64,000 nt of DNA from NCBI GenBank assembly GCA_016271365.2, contig CM057456.1:1396581001-1396645000 (forward strand). Direction: 5' to 3'. Below, one piece after another: positions 9,852-21,857 of the stretch. This DNA is from Neoceratodus forsteri. Lineage: Eukaryota > Chordata > Ceratodontiformes > Ceratodontidae. Below the pieces are notes generated by a model that was not told the DNA's origin, searched no databases, and was given only the letters and a program-made list of their open reading frames with translations. Numbering within the stretch: the stretch's first letter is position 1; the number at the start of each line of letters is the position of its first letter. The translations under genes and the position numbers were made by a program.

Positions 9852-12446
9852 TTCTAATGCCTGTACCACCCCCTCCTTTCCTCCATCTCAGCATAAGGGC
9901 TGTCCATTGTATATGGATGAAAAATAACTGCTACGAACTTTATGAGGATCTCTGTGTACCATGTTATGAGGTGATACCCCTGTGAAGGACATACTTTGGC
10001 AGTGTTCCCCTCCCTTTCCAAGATACCTGCATCCCCCAGCAGAACACTTCTTAGCATTCATTTTGCTAGATACAGTAAAGAAGAACACACAAAACATAAT
10101 ACAACTGTTAACAAAACCCTCTTTACAAAGAACTGGAGGAGGGAAGGATATACCTGGCCATGAGTGGGTCAGGAATTCTGGAAGGTCCAGGTACCCCAAG
10201 GCTAACAGTCTGTACGTGAGATGATGACTTCCTCAGATGTCCATATGGTGGGCATCTGGAACAGTGTGTGAATGAAGTACAGACATGAACAGGGTATAAC
10301 TGATGACCCAAATGCTTTCTGTACTGTTGCCGGGGCAGTCATCTTATGACCTCAGCCGCAATCTGTAGGATACAGTTATTGACACTCGTTCCACTGCTTT
10401 TGCAAAGGAGAAGGTAACTGCCTATCTGTGGCAGTAGCACTGTTGGTTAAGGTGATTCCCCCATTTGAGGGTGACTCTACTATCCAGTGACTAATAGGAG
10501 ATGGGGCATATGGTGTGAGCCAGAGGAGATTGGGATGAAGGGATTCTAGCCTGGCTGCCCAGACCTCCTGCCCTGTCTTCAAGACCATGCCAGTGGGGGG
10601 TAGATATTGCCCTATTTGCAGCCTGTTATTGCTGTCGTACTTGGGTGCGAGGGTACAGGAAGAGGGAAGAAACAAAAGAGGAGGATGAGAGTTAGGGAGT
10701 TTGGTGCATACCCTGCAGCCCTGTCCCCCATCTCATAATTGTGCATGCCTGTGGTTGTTTCCATCTGTGCCATATAATCCTCTTGACCCCCTTTCCTCAC
10801 TTGCCTCCAGTAGGATCTGCGCTGTGGGGTAACAAAGGCAAGTTGATAGATGGATGTGGGGCTATATCTCCTAGCCTCCCTTGTGCTACCTCCCAGGCTT
10901 GTGGTTCTGACAGAGTCTTTTGGGCTTGGGCGTTTGGAAGGACACCTTGACCTGTGTGCGCATTACGCCACTATACTGATCGGCCATGAAAGATATGGAG
11001 GGGGTTGAACAGGGTGGTAAGCTGTAAGGGGATAGGAAGGGGGCAGGTACAGTACGAGGAATATGTGTAGGTGCAGCCAGGGCTAGACATCTGCTAATTG
11101 CATGGATTGCAGTCTGGGGCTTCTTTTCACTGCCATCAGGGTTTGAACTTGCTCCTGATGCCAGGATGGGGTGGGCATGGGCCCCGCACATTACAAATGG
11201 TAGGATAAAGGTACTGGCTCTGGAGGGAGCAAGGAGAGACTTTGAATAGTCCTGGGTAGAGTAGAAGACAGGGACTGGGCATCATTAAGAAAAGGGGGGT
11301 AGGATGTATGATGCCTGGGGGTGTTAATAGATAGCTGTCTCTCTGAAGGGGTAGGCAAAACCACAGTTGATCCAGTGCCGGGATCCAGACACTAGGCCCA
11401 CACTGTAGCCTGCTTGAAGAACAGCCCAGAAGAAAAAAAGGCCATCCTTACAATAGAATGATATTTGGCCAACTGGAAAGCATGTGCAATATGGGCATTC
11501 TCCCAGTAGGGCTGTGGTAATAGGAAGTGTCTGGTTCTAACCCCTCAAGGGAGCTGTATAAAGTCAGATATGAGGAGGGAGATGTGGTCCAAACTGATCC
11601 CAGGGAACAGGTTCCCCAGACCTCTGAAACACCACTACCATTTTTTGGGCCTGCCCCCAGGACCCCTGAGACCTACCGGAAGTGACAACTGCAGTCTTTT
11701 AGCGTCAAGTGACACTTAACTGTGTGGTGTAGAGTACTTGAGGGGAACTATGTTGCAACAGGGGGTCAGGTCCTACTACCCCTAAAGGCGGTCTGTGGAG
11801 TGGCTCCGCCACTTGAGGTCCTGTCTTGAAGTCCTAGAAGACTGTCCCAACAGTGTCCTGCTTTGATTTAGACACTAGTGGCATGGTGCAGTTATGTCAG
11901 GCAAAGTGGTGCTCGCCTCTGTGCTGTAGCTTTCTGGAGGAGCTCGTGTTGCATCAGAGTCTGAAGTCCCATGGTCCAAAAAGATACTCCGTGAAGCCAC
12001 TTCCTCAAGAAAAAGGTCCTGACCCTGCGTTCCACCAATCTATCCAAGCAAAATCCTCCATGGGTGGTGCCTTCATGTGGTGTAGCTTAAATTGCCTCTT
12101 GTTGGGGGGGGGGGTTAAAGGGGGATTTCTGTGGACCAGTATGTGAAGGGCATCTAGTGAGTTCTCCCCTCTCCCAATCGGAATCATAGGTTCATGGGCC
12201 AGCGAGAACTGGATTACTGTTTCCTATTTCTTCACGAGTGGACGAGAGGAGGAAGCCACAAGTTGGGGTGATTGAGTTGCCGTCCTAATCTTCTGCAGTG
12301 GGGATGTTGAATTGTTCACTGGCAATTCAGTCAGGTTCTGAGTTTTAAGAGAGGCAGGCCATTGTGGGTGGTGCCAGCTGAGATAAGCCATTTGTCAAAC
12401 CAATTGCTTCTCAAACTTGCACACAACTTGTTGCTAAATAACAACT
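9852..12446. other. Unassigned 2.6-kb region
   Basis: Only short, unconvincing frames occur, and none shows a recognisable domain. The base composition is even, with a poly-G run at 12104-12113. A short near-palindrome at about 11706 (AAGTGACACTTAA) recurs near 13023. This could be decayed transposon or plain intergenic DNA. Confidence 0.3.
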
Positions 12447-12670
12447 GGGGCTGGCAGTATAACCTAGAGATTAGAGTAACAAGCTGTGAATGTGCTTGGT
12501 ACATCCAGCAGACCTGGGTTTCGATACCCACAACTTCCACTTGCCTACTGTGTGACTCTGAGCAAGTCACTTAATCACCCCAGTGCTCCTGGGTTGCCCC
12601 TGAAAACAGGCCCTTGTGCCTAGCGGGCCGTACCTGGTTACCAAAAGAATAAGATAATACGAATAATAGG
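12447..12670 (+). mobile_element. MIR-like (CORE-type) tRNA-derived SINE
   Basis: The element starts with a degenerate tRNA-like head (GGGGCTGGCAGTATAACC; B-box-like GGGTTTCGATACC). It then has the core phrase TGTGTGACTCTGAGCAAGTC and a tail AAGATAATACGAATAATA. It shares the whole plan with the minus-strand copy at 44047-44262, including ACATCCAGCAGACCTGGGTTT and CACCTGGTTA-like sequence before the tail. The 'GTGTGACCCTGAGCAAGTCAC' type core is known from MIR/CORE-SINEs of vertebrates. Confidence 0.75.
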
Positions 12671-13284
12671 GAGAGCAAAAATGGAGAAGCAGGAACAGTA
12701 TGGCAGGTGGGTGAGGAGCTGAGCTGGCTTGGCGAGGGGAGATGTTCTCTGCTTGCTCTGTGGCAATAGTAGCGTCTTGCTCTTGTGACCTACGAGAAGT
12801 TACTGCCCAGCAAGTAGAGAACACTGTCACAGTCAACTTAGCTCATCATTGGCTTATCACTGCCAAGCTCACTGCAGCCTATAACTGCATTGGACCCAAC
12901 AGTGACACAACTCTGAAATGGCTTCTTTGATCATTCATTGCATGCAATAAGGTAATTGCACTGCAGTTACATGTTTGTTGCATGCAGCTACACTGCAATT
13001 GCAGTGCAGTTACAGTGTAGTTAAGTGACACTTAAAGTGTAACCGGTTTATTGTAACACGATGTTCACTTTGCACTGCGCATGCAAGCAAACATAAAAAG
13101 CACTCTTCTGCAGCATGGATACTATAGTAATGCAATGCATACCAGTGTTTTTGACAGAAAGCCTTTTATGTATAAAATACATTGTTGTAAAGAGTATATG
13201 GTAAATGCTCGTTCATGGCTCTCGTTCTTTGAAAGACGCAGCTGTGCTACCATATGTTCTGGCCTGAGATTGTTTAGCTTGTAC

Positions 13285-13311
13285 TGTGTGTGTGTGTGTG
13301 TGTGTGTGTGT
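13285..13311. repeat. (GT)n microsatellite
   Basis: About 13 uninterrupted GT dinucleotides. Confidence 0.95.
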
Positions 13312-15420
13312 TTTTGTTAAGCAAGTTCGAGGAGTGGTAACATGATTTGCTTGATGAGACAGAGTTTGTTTTGGCTTTGAAGAAATGTTATTACTCAGCA
13401 TAGCTCCTGACACTAAGCAGTTTACTTTCATCTTAAGCAGCTGGGACCAGTTACTGAATCAGCATTTTTTTTTCTTTTTTATGGAAGTACTTTCCCACCA
13501 CAGCCCAGTATTACGTCTCTGGATTTTTTTTAAACTGGTTTTGCAGGGAACATTAAAATTGGTGCTGCAGGGAACATCCTCAAGGAACACATTATCTGGA
13601 TGAGCATTTGTATGTTGGAGATGTTAGAGATAAGTTAATTCCGAAATGTATGATAAAGATTAGCTGACATAAAGAAGTCCCAGCAGGTCGCCACCCCAAT
13701 AATATTAAGACAGAAATATACTTGTTTTATGCTTTGTCTTGAGGGTGCTTTCTGCAGGCTCTTACATCATTGATTCACTTCCCTATACTAATGTTACAAA
13801 GAGTACTGTAACTGATAACATAATGCTGGGACAATTAATTGCTTTGGGGTCAGTCCTATGTAAATCATTAAAAAATATGACAGTTAAAATATTCCTAAGG
13901 GATTGTTGGATTTTTTTATTTTGCTAAAGATTGTTAGCTTTATATTGACGGATCTCCGATTTTTTTTCCAGAAGCTTATGTGCCATGTATGCCTTTTTTC
14001 TTTTTTATATTTATAACATTTTTTTTTCTTCTCCTACTTCCATTGCTTGCTGAACCTTCATTTGTTTTACTGTATCAAACTCCAGTCCTAGGATCTGTTG
14101 TGTGAGAGGGAAAAGGAGAGGCAACTCTTATGGACAATGGGGGAGGAGATGTCATCACACCAGCAATAAAATGTTCTACTTCATATTTCCCTTTCTCTTT
14201 TTTTCTCTCCCCCCCCCCAGCACAGTGGATTGGGCACACCAAGTCTCTCAAAAGGGCTCACAGGGGCCTCCTGCTACTCTTCTTGCTCAGTCCACCCCAT
14301 ATCACCAGGGCATAGACCAGCAGTGGAGGCTGTATCCCCTGACCACAGAGGTAGAGGGCATCAGGGATGGTACATCCCTTTCCTATCAGTTTTCGGCTCC
14401 CACTAAGGCATAGGATACAGATCAGGTTACTAGGATAGCAGATGCATCTTCTGTCACTGCACAGCTGTGTGAGCCTCATCGGTCCCATTTTAACCCCTCA
14501 CTTGCAAAACATACTTGTCTTATTTTGATCTTCATTATTATTCTTCGAAATTTGCATCAAACAGATGGCAAGATGACTCCATGAGAGACAACGTCTCATT
14601 TTCATTGAGTTCACGTGATACAGCAGGGTACAAAAAGTGCTTGGGGACAGAGTCTCATTGGGGCCCGGTGTGCACCAGATTATTGCAGTGTTGTTAAACT
14701 TGTGTCCCAGTGCTGCTCCATATGCAGTGGCATTGTCTGCTTCCAGCTGCCCCCATCTGCAACTCTGCAAGCGTGCTGTTCTGTATGGAGATGGGGCTTT
14801 CCAGGGTGGAGCTATATCAGGCAGTGGGTTTTCAATAGAAAGCTTAGGCCAGCCAGCTTATGGACCCCTGCTCCGCATTAGAAGGGAATTATAGGATACA
14901 GTAGTCCACCTTAAAATGCCATATCCCCTTACTAAGTACAACCCCTACATCTCTATGTGTTATTGTGGAAGACTTGGGTACACTTTTTTGGGGGGGGGGC
15001 TGTCTAATCTGGACCTGGACAGCTGTGAGATCCTGGAACAGGAGGGCATGGAGTGGTTACACCTGGTGTCCCCTGCATAATCGCCATGCCCTTCCAGAAG
15101 CTAACAGCAGATGTGTCTGACTTCTTAGATTCCCATGGAGCATGGACCTACATCCTTGATAGCCTCCTACCCAACTGCCCAAGTGTTTCACAGATAAGGT
15201 TGGTGCAGCCTTCTGTGGGGGTAGGGTGTGGGGGTTACAGAATGTGTGGAGGATTCAGCTTCTTCAGAGAGGAACCTCTGTGCTACAGAGGCCATCCTAT
15301 GCACCTGTGGAGAGGAGCACAAGGCTGTGTGGATTGAGCCCTTACTTTGCAATTTGTAGTTCTGCATGCATAATTTCCAATGTATGCACTCATGCAAGGT
15401 ACTAACTTCAAGAAAGGGGT
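13312..15420. other. Unassigned region
   Basis: No recognised coding domain. An acceptor-like tract ends at 14219, and the next ~120 bp are open in one frame up to a GTAGAG, but the translation has no family resemblance and no partner exon was found. Treated as non-coding. Confidence 0.3.
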
Positions 15421-15423
15421 ACC

Positions 15424-16395
15424 AGGGTCGTGTACAGACCTCCAGCACAGGGAGATGAATTGGATAAGGCATTTTGGGAAGCCATCATCAGAATGACAAG
15501 TAAGGGGGAGGTGCTGCTGGTTGGTGACTTCAGTCTGCCAAACATTAAGTGGTGCCTCTCAATGGTGACTTTGGCAAGGAACAGGGCCGTCCTCGACTCC
15601 CTATGGGGGCTTATCTCAGATAGCTAGTCAAACAGCCCACTAGGGATGGGGCAGTGCTGGACTTTGGTGCTTATGGAGACAGCATTGCAGACATCACCGT
15701 GGGCAGGTCTCTGAATACCAGTGATCACTGTTGAGTGTGATTTAACATAAAGACAGAAACAGAAGCAAGCTGCATGAGGATGCGGGTCCTGGTGAATTTT
15801 AAAGAAATAGCTGATTGCCTCAGAAACTGCCTTGTAAGGGGAGTGGGATTACCAGGGAGGGGTAGAGGCACAGTGGGGAAAAATAAGAGGTGGCTTAATT
15901 AAAGAAACCAACCTCTGCATGAAGGAAGTGGCCATGGTGGTGCAGGAAATGGGATCATTCAGGTAGTTTAAGGAAACACAGGGAGGACAGGGACATATAC
16001 CAAGTAAAACAGGGGAGCAAAGGCATAGAGGGATAGTGAGGATTAGAAGGTCATAGCGGAGAGACTGCACAGAAAAGGACCAAGAAAAGGCTACCATCCT
16101 GAAGAGGTACTTCTGCTCAGTCTTCACGGTGGAGGGAGGGGGAACGGATCACCCGGGTAGCAGGAGCAGAGAGGGTGGAATATAAATCCATTTTTAGAGG
16201 AAAGAGTCTTGAAGGGAGTTGCAGGTCTGAAGGTGGACAAGGCTATGGGACTGGACAGGATATGTACAAAGATACTGAAAGAACTCACAGAAGTGCTAGC
16301 TATACCACTGACAGCCTTGTTTTAAACAGTTGATTGGGAAACAGGCATGGTTTCAGAGGAGTGGAGAAGAGCTGACATGGTCCCTTTGCATAAGA
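15424..16395 (+). mobile_element. CR1 LINE fragment, endonuclease to RT linker (first half)
   Basis: Translation gives VVYRPPAQGDELDKAFWEAI and then GEVLLVGDFSLPNIKW, the CR1 apurinic-like endonuclease blocks 'YRPP' and 'GDFN.P.I.W'. Further on come LKRYFCSVFTVEGG and a 'D..KAMGLDRI'-type block, the linker into RT. The reading frame is broken by stops. At 16395, inside the RT entry (LHKNGN), it is interrupted by another LINE, and it resumes at 21201 with NYRLVSLTSVVGKLME. The 5' part of the endonuclease is missing, so this copy is 5' truncated. Confidence 0.8.
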
Positions 16396-16851
16396 ATGGC
16401 AACCGAATCTGCAACCCTCCCCTTTCCATACACTCCCTCCCCTTAGGGCTAACAAAGGGCCCTTACCTGTTTTAAACAAGTGTCTCTCCTTTCCTCTCCT
16501 CAGATTCTGCTTCGGGGAACAGATCGGAGGCACCCCCCCCACCCATCCACGGGAGGACAGTCACCAGGGCCAGACTGCTGAAGCCCTCCCTCCAGTACAG
16601 CACAGTTATTACCCTCAGGTACGGATCTCCAATGGTTGAACGCCACGCTGCTTTGGGCACAACCTGCTGCTTCTCTGTAAAGCAGAGGAGCCCCGCCGAC
16701 ACTGTGCGTTGGCTCCCCGCCGCCCCCACCACCACCCTTGGTCGGCTCTCTCTTATGTAGGGCTGAGGCTGAGTGGTTTGGGCTGAAGCTGAGTGCTGAA
16801 CCAATCAGCCCACTTCTCCACTAGCAGCTTATAGCCAATAGCCACTTGAGG

Positions 16852-17105
16852 CAACACTGTACTGCTTCTCCAATTAGTGTCTCCACCTAACCTTTTCATA
16901 CCTTTTTTTTCTTATTTATCTCTCCTATCAACTTTATTACTGTGCCACCAGAGGCAATTTCCTCTGCTTCTCAGCACTGTACTGATTCTCCAATTTAGTG
17001 TCTCCACCTATCCTTGCATACCTTTTTCTTTATTTTTTTCTTTTATCTCTCCTACCAACGTTATTACTGTGCCTTCTGAGGCAACTTCCTCTGCTTCTCA
17101 AATCC
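16852..17105 (+). repeat. ~122-bp tandem duplication in the LINE-A 5' region
   Basis: Two units, each starting near CACTGTACTG with TTCTCCAATT and TAGTGTCTCCACCTA, and each ending in TTATTACTGTGCC and TCCTCTGCTTCTCA. Tandem 5' monomers of this kind act as promoters in some LINEs; that role here is inference. Confidence 0.75.
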
Positions 17106-17429
17106 CTGGCATCTCTCTCTGCCCTCAGCTCGCTATTTCTTACTCTAGCATGTTCACCTCACTCATCATCCCCTACCAGAGACTGCCTAGCCCTTCACCC
17201 GTGGCTCAACCTGCTGACACCACCCCTATGCAACTTCGGCTCCCACCTACTCTCCCATTCACAATAGCTCACTTGTCCTCCCCCCCTACTCATCTCCCAG
17301 CTGTCACCTTCCACCACCACCTCCAATATCAAATTACGTTCCTCTCCTTCCCTACCCTCACCTCCCCGACCATTCCTTGTTCATGCGGCACATCATCTGT
17401 TAAGAAGCATCATGCCAATACCAGCAAGC

Positions 17430-18180
17430 AGCGAGTGTTTGCCCTCTTCAGAATATTTGCTCTACTGCTCCTAATTTCAGGCAAAGTACATCCCAATCTG
17501 GGTCCCTTCTCACACTACGGGCTAAGAATAGCTGCTATGAATATCTGCAGCTTGCCCAAGAAGTTGGCGCCACTACAGTGCTGGATGCTGCAGCATCAAC
17601 CGGATGTGCTAGCCGTCACAGAAACCTTGCTCTCAAAGAAGACCCCTGACACCTCTGTCACACTCCCAGGCTTCACCCTTTTTAGAGCTGACAGAATTGA
17701 CAAACAAGGAGGGGGGGTGTGCATTTTACATCCGAGACTCCCTGTTATGCCATAACCCACCGGCTCCCTCCCTGGATCATGGGGCACAAGCTCTGACAAT
17801 AAAACTCACACCAGATCCCTCCAGAGCCCCTGTTACCATTACCGTGGCTTACATCCCACCTAGAAACCAAGTCGCAGCCTTTCAAATCCTGGTCTACTAT
17901 ATCTCCAGGTTCCCTCCCAAAACTGAGCACATTATACTAAGGAATTTTAATGTGAACTGACTGTCGAGCTCGGCTTACCCTATAAAAGACACCCTTTCTG
18001 CTCTAGACCTGGCCCAGTTAGTCAACCAGCCAACAAGGGTGAATCCCAGAACTGGATCTTGCACCCTGATCGACCTGCTACTCACCAGTCGTCCAAACAA
18101 AATTTCTAACCTGCTTGTCCTTCCAGATTTATTAAGGGACCACTCCCCTATCCTCTTCACCAGGTCACGTCAGCGGCAAA
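17430..18180 (+). pseudogene. LINE-A endonuclease domain, frameshifted
   Basis: One open frame, running to 17755, includes ISGKVHPNLGP (the usual leader phrase before APE), then LRIAAMNICSLPKKL and VLAVTETLLSKK. These are the N and E blocks of the apurinic/apyrimidinic endonuclease. After a frameshift at the G-run near 17710 it continues in another frame: GGCAFYIRD, VTITVAYIPPRN, then HIILRNFNVN, where the usual GDFN has become RNFN. The block ending DLLRDHSPILF supplies the terminal S-D-H-like motif as R-D-H. The enzyme would nick target DNA. Confidence 0.75.
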
Positions 18181-18889
18181 TACCACAACCAAACAATTTT
18201 ACCTGACGCCACTTCCAACCAGAAGGCCTCACTAAACTAAGGAGACATTCCTAGCCCAATGTGATTGGTCCCTTATCAGCAACTCCCCTTCCATAGATGG
18301 AGCCCTGGATTACTTCTCCCACATGTTCAGCACTGCGTGTGACAGATTTGCCCCCCTCATAAAGGTCCAATCCAAAAATACGTAATGCCCTCTAGGTCTC
18401 CCCAGCGCTACATCAGCAACTAAAGAACTATGACAATCTCTGACACAAAGCAGTTGCCTCAGGGGTGCCAGCAGACAGGCTTGTCTTCAAGGCGGCCCAC
18501 TATAGGTGCACCTGGGCCATAAGGATGGCCAAATCAGACTACTATAAAACTACCCTCACCTCCTACTGAGGGAATGCAAGGTTGTTCTGGGACAACCTAA
18601 AAGAACTGAATGGAAAAGCCAGGATGCCACCCCCCTCCCAGCTAACTGTCAACAATGATTACACCTCGGACCCACTTACCATCGCCAGTTGCCTAAATGC
18701 TGCATTCTCTGATCTGAGTGCAATCCTTCCAAACAACAACTCGATCCCACCCCCAACCCCTAGCCAAACAATGCCTACCCCCATTCCACCTCAGGGTTAT
18801 TACTATGAGGGAAGCAAGGCCATACCTTGCAAATGCCCTTGGGGGTTCAAGCTACTGCAGAGACTCCTTTTATATGAAAATCCTTAACT

Positions 18890-20650
18890 TGTTGCTAGAC
18901 TCTGTACTCTCACCACTGACTGATCTCCTTAACCTCTCCCTGTGTCTACAGCAGTTTCCAGCCGATGGGAAGATGGCCACCATCACACCAACTTTGAAGA
19001 ATGGTGATCCCACCTCACCCAATAATTACCAGATCATTGCCATTCTTCCACCCCTCTCAAAAGTCCTGGAAAAAATCGTTGCCACCCAACTCACCGACTG
19101 CCTGCTTGCGCACAACATACTATGTAAAGAACAACATGGCTTTAGAACAGGGCATAACACAACAACTGCCCTCACAGAGTTCTCTAACTCACTGCACAAA
19201 GCCCTGGATAAGAAACACCTAGCAGGAGCTGCATTTATAGACCTGTCGAAAGCTTTCGATACTGTCTCACACACCTTGCTCCTAAATACTCTCCACCTCA
19301 CCGGGCTGTCCCTGGACCCATCACGTGGTTTGTAACTTACCTCTCAGATAGGTCCCAACATGTGAAGATAAACAGCACTCTCTCGGCTACTCTGCCTGTC
19401 CAATCTGGGGTCCCCCAGGGTTCTATCCTCGGTCCATTATTATTCAGCATCTTCCTGAACACCCTGCCAAAAGCCTGCCCAAGTAAACTTCTGCTCTACG
19501 CAGATGATGCAGTACTGTTTGCCACCCACCCAGATCCCACAGTCCTCCAGTCCTCCCTGCAACTTGCCTCTAGCCACATCGAAAACTGGTTCACTGATCA
19601 CAGACTGGTGGTCAATGTAAAAAAGACTAAGTTAATGCTCTTTGCCCACTGACAGAGCAAGGACTATGATGCCCAATGAAAAATCTTTTCCAAAGTCCTC
19701 CTCCCACTGGAACAGGCCCATACTTATAAATACTTGGGCCTTATATTTGATCCCAGTCTCTCATTCCACCCACATATCAATAACCTCTCCTCAGCCGTAA
19801 ATATTCGCACAGGACTACTGTATTGGCATAGAGACTGCCTGCCGTCAGAGGCCCTCAACCTTGCGGTCACCTCCTCTGTTCTCTCTCTAGTGGATTACGG
19901 ACTAACCATATATGTGGCCGCTGACCACACGGCTCTAAATAAAATCCACTTAGCCAGCAACAAAGCATGCAGACTCCTCGTCGGGGTAGACAGGCATACC
20001 CACAGCTGCACCCTCTATGCCCTATCAAATATCCTCACTCTAGACAAAAGAGTCCGTTACCAAACAAGTCTCCTCATCAAAAAAATTCAGCTAGGTCTAA
20101 CCCCCCTTGGAGTTTCTGCCTCCCTCTGCTCATGCCTCAGCTAACACCCACTCAGCTAATTTATTTTATTTTTATTTTATTTTATTAAAATCTAGGATTG
20201 CAAATACCTTTGAGCAGGAACTGCTCGTTTACAAAGGTTCCACGTCGAAGGAGTGGGGGTATACATACATACAAAGGTCAACATAGTAATACATAGTTAC
20301 ACAATAAAAAGTAGTAAGAGACTGAGGCTTAGGAAATTCCAGTAATTCAAAATGTGCCAAATGTTAGGTAGCATGACACACCAGCCAAGGGCAATCTTAG
20401 AAATAAGTGCTGCAGTGAGGGGGTATGCAGGCAGGAAAGCCATTGTCGGAGGGTAGAGGGTGAGGGTAAGAGCTCTAAAGGGGAGGGAGGGGAGGGATAT
20501 GGGCTGTCCCCATGGTTACGACCTCACTAGCCCAAAGGTCCTTTTACTACAGAGCACCGCTATGGTACAGTGAGCTCCCCACGGCCGTTACCTCTATTGC
20601 CAGACTAGGCCCATTCAAAATTGCCCTCAAAGACCACATGCTCTTCACCC
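18890..20650 (+). pseudogene. LINE-A reverse transcriptase, broken and split
   Basis: RT blocks appear in order: NYQIIAILPPLSKVLEKIVA, HGFRTGHNTTTALTEF, AAFIDLSKAFDTVSH with the first catalytic Asp, SGVPQGSILGPLLFSIFLN, and LLLYADDAVLFATHP with the catalytic YADD. These are followed by YKYLGLIFDPSLSFHPHI. A frameshift lies near 19335 and a stop near 19652. The C-terminal part is interrupted by an antisense insertion at about 20158-20520 and resumes with APLWYSELPTAV and GPFKIALKDHMLF. Confidence 0.8.
20158..20520 (-). mobile_element. Antisense 3' end of a LINE-A copy nested in LINE-A
   Basis: Read on the minus strand it ends with the family 3' stem-loop (20207-20237) and an AAATAAAATAAAA tail at 20158-20195, like the 3' ends at 21128-21200 and 58211-58266. 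The host RT continues on the other side near 20525. It is therefore a severely 5' truncated insertion of about 360 bp. Confidence 0.75.
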
Positions 20651-21127
20651 GCCGCTGCCAGTGCACAGGCTAGTATGGGCTGCTACACAGCACCAGCAAC
20701 ACCTGGCTACTGGGCACTGGCCAGGCCTGCCCGGTCCTGTCTCAGTAGTAGAGCTGGGATGCAGGTGCCAGCAAGTGCACATAGACCATTAGTATCACCT
20801 ATACCTCATGAAGTAAGTCTGGGCTAAAGTGCTTTGTGCCCTACTGCTGTTAATTCTCAACACAAGAGTGACTGTGTAAATGACAAAGTCAGCTTCCCAA
20901 TAGCTTCTTAAATGTTTAGGCCGCACCCTCCTTACTACCTGAACTGTACATTGACACTTACATGCTCCTTAGACGGACTTGTATAGCTACCCAATTGTAT
21001 AGGCACCACCCTCATTGTTGTATGTACTGTTCATATCCTGTGTTTCTTTTACCACTTTGTAGTATTGTATACCACATGCTAATTTGATGTTGTGTACTAT
21101 GTTGATGTTTTGTACTACGATGAGGAG

Positions 21128-21156
21128 CCTTTGTAAATGAGTCCTTGACTCAAAGG
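21128..21156 (+). ncRNA. LINE-A 3' stem-loop
   Basis: CCTTT, an unpaired GTAAAT, then GAGTC-CTT-GACTC and AAAGG form a two-part stem. The antisense copy (20207-20237) has GAGCA/TGCTC and the third (58239-58266) GAGC/GCTC at the same place, so the pairing is kept while the bases change. In several LINEs such a 3' hairpin is the RT recognition site. Confidence 0.65.
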
Positions 21157-21200
21157 TTGTAAATCCGATTTACTCTATAAATAAAATAAATAAATAAACA

Positions 21201-21850
21201 GGAAGGAGGCTAGCAACTATAGGCTGGTCAGTCTTACTTCGGTGGTAGGGAAATTAATGGAAACCCTACTGAAAGAAAGACTGCTAGCGTATCTTGAATC
21301 CAGTGGGCTGCAAGACCACAGACAGAATGGAGTCACCGGGGGGATTAATTTCAAATTAATTTTTTGACTGGATGACCAGGGAAATAAATCAGGGAGGATA
21401 GTGGATGTGGTCTGTCTGGACTTTAGGAAGGCCTTTGACAATGTGTCACATGGGGGGACTGATAAGGAAACCGAGTAGCATTGGAGTGGGATGCAAAATG
21501 GTGAATTGGGTTAGAAGCTGGTTAACAGATAGAAGACAAAGGGTGGTGATTAAGTGGCACTCATGCTAATGATGGGAGAATCACCAATGAGGTGCCAAAG
21601 GGCTCAGTCCTCTTCAGTGGTCTTCATAAGTGACATTGTAGAAGAACTGGAATGGAAGGTATGCCTTTTAGCAGATGATACCAAAATCTGAAATAGGGTG
21701 GACACACAGGAGGGGGTTGGGCTAATGCACAGGGATCTTGGGAAACTCAAGGAGTGATGAAGAGCATGGAAGCTGCAGTTCAGTACCAAAAAGTGCAAAA
21801 TCATGCACTAGGGCATAGGAACCCAGGAGCTGAGTGTAGGAGTGATGGGA
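21201..21850 (+). mobile_element. CR1 LINE fragment, RT domain (second half)
   Basis: Continues the CR1 split at 16395: SNYRLVSLTSVVGKLMETLL, then VDVVCLDFRKAFDNVSH, KGSVLF-like remnants, and VCLLADDTKI where ADD is the catalytic box. KLQFSTKKCKIMH follows. Stops and small deletions are frequent. It ends within the RT C-terminal region, before any CR1 3' end, and is followed directly by the 5' part of another CR1. Confidence 0.8.
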
Positions 21851-21857
21851 GTGGTTC

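Larger units (their letters stand above)
16396..21200 (+). mobile_element. LINE-A: nearly full-length APE-type LINE inserted in CR1
   Basis: This non-LTR retrotransposon has a 5' non-coding part (16396-17400), an endonuclease (17430-18180), a reverse transcriptase (18890-20145, C-terminal piece 20540-20650), a 3' UTR, a stem-loop (21128-21156) and an (AATA)n tail. The CR1 sequence is continuous across it, reading AAGAATGGCAAC then AGGAAGGAGGC, which dates LINE-A as the later arrival. RT motifs are those of the Jockey superfamily (CR1/L2/Rex-like); I do not name the clade. It is broken by stops and by an antisense LINE-A 3' end at about 20158-20520. A second copy lies at 58211-61470 on the minus strand. 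Confidence 0.85.

Noticed and set aside
9852..11200. Several 60-100-codon minus frames
   Set aside because: Interrupted, unrelated to any family I recognise, and frame lengths are as expected by chance at this GC content.
11704..13035. Shared near-palindrome AAGTGACACTTAA as transposon ends
   Set aside because: The motif is self-complementary and only about 13 bp, so chance similarity is likely.
14220..14349. Possible exon after a long pyrimidine tract
   Set aside because: No partner exon, no recognisable protein, and the tract contains a C-run typical of simple repeat.
16877..17755. 292-codon frame as an independent membrane protein gene
   Set aside because: Its first half is the translated LINE-A 5' repeat and its second half is LINE-A endonuclease.
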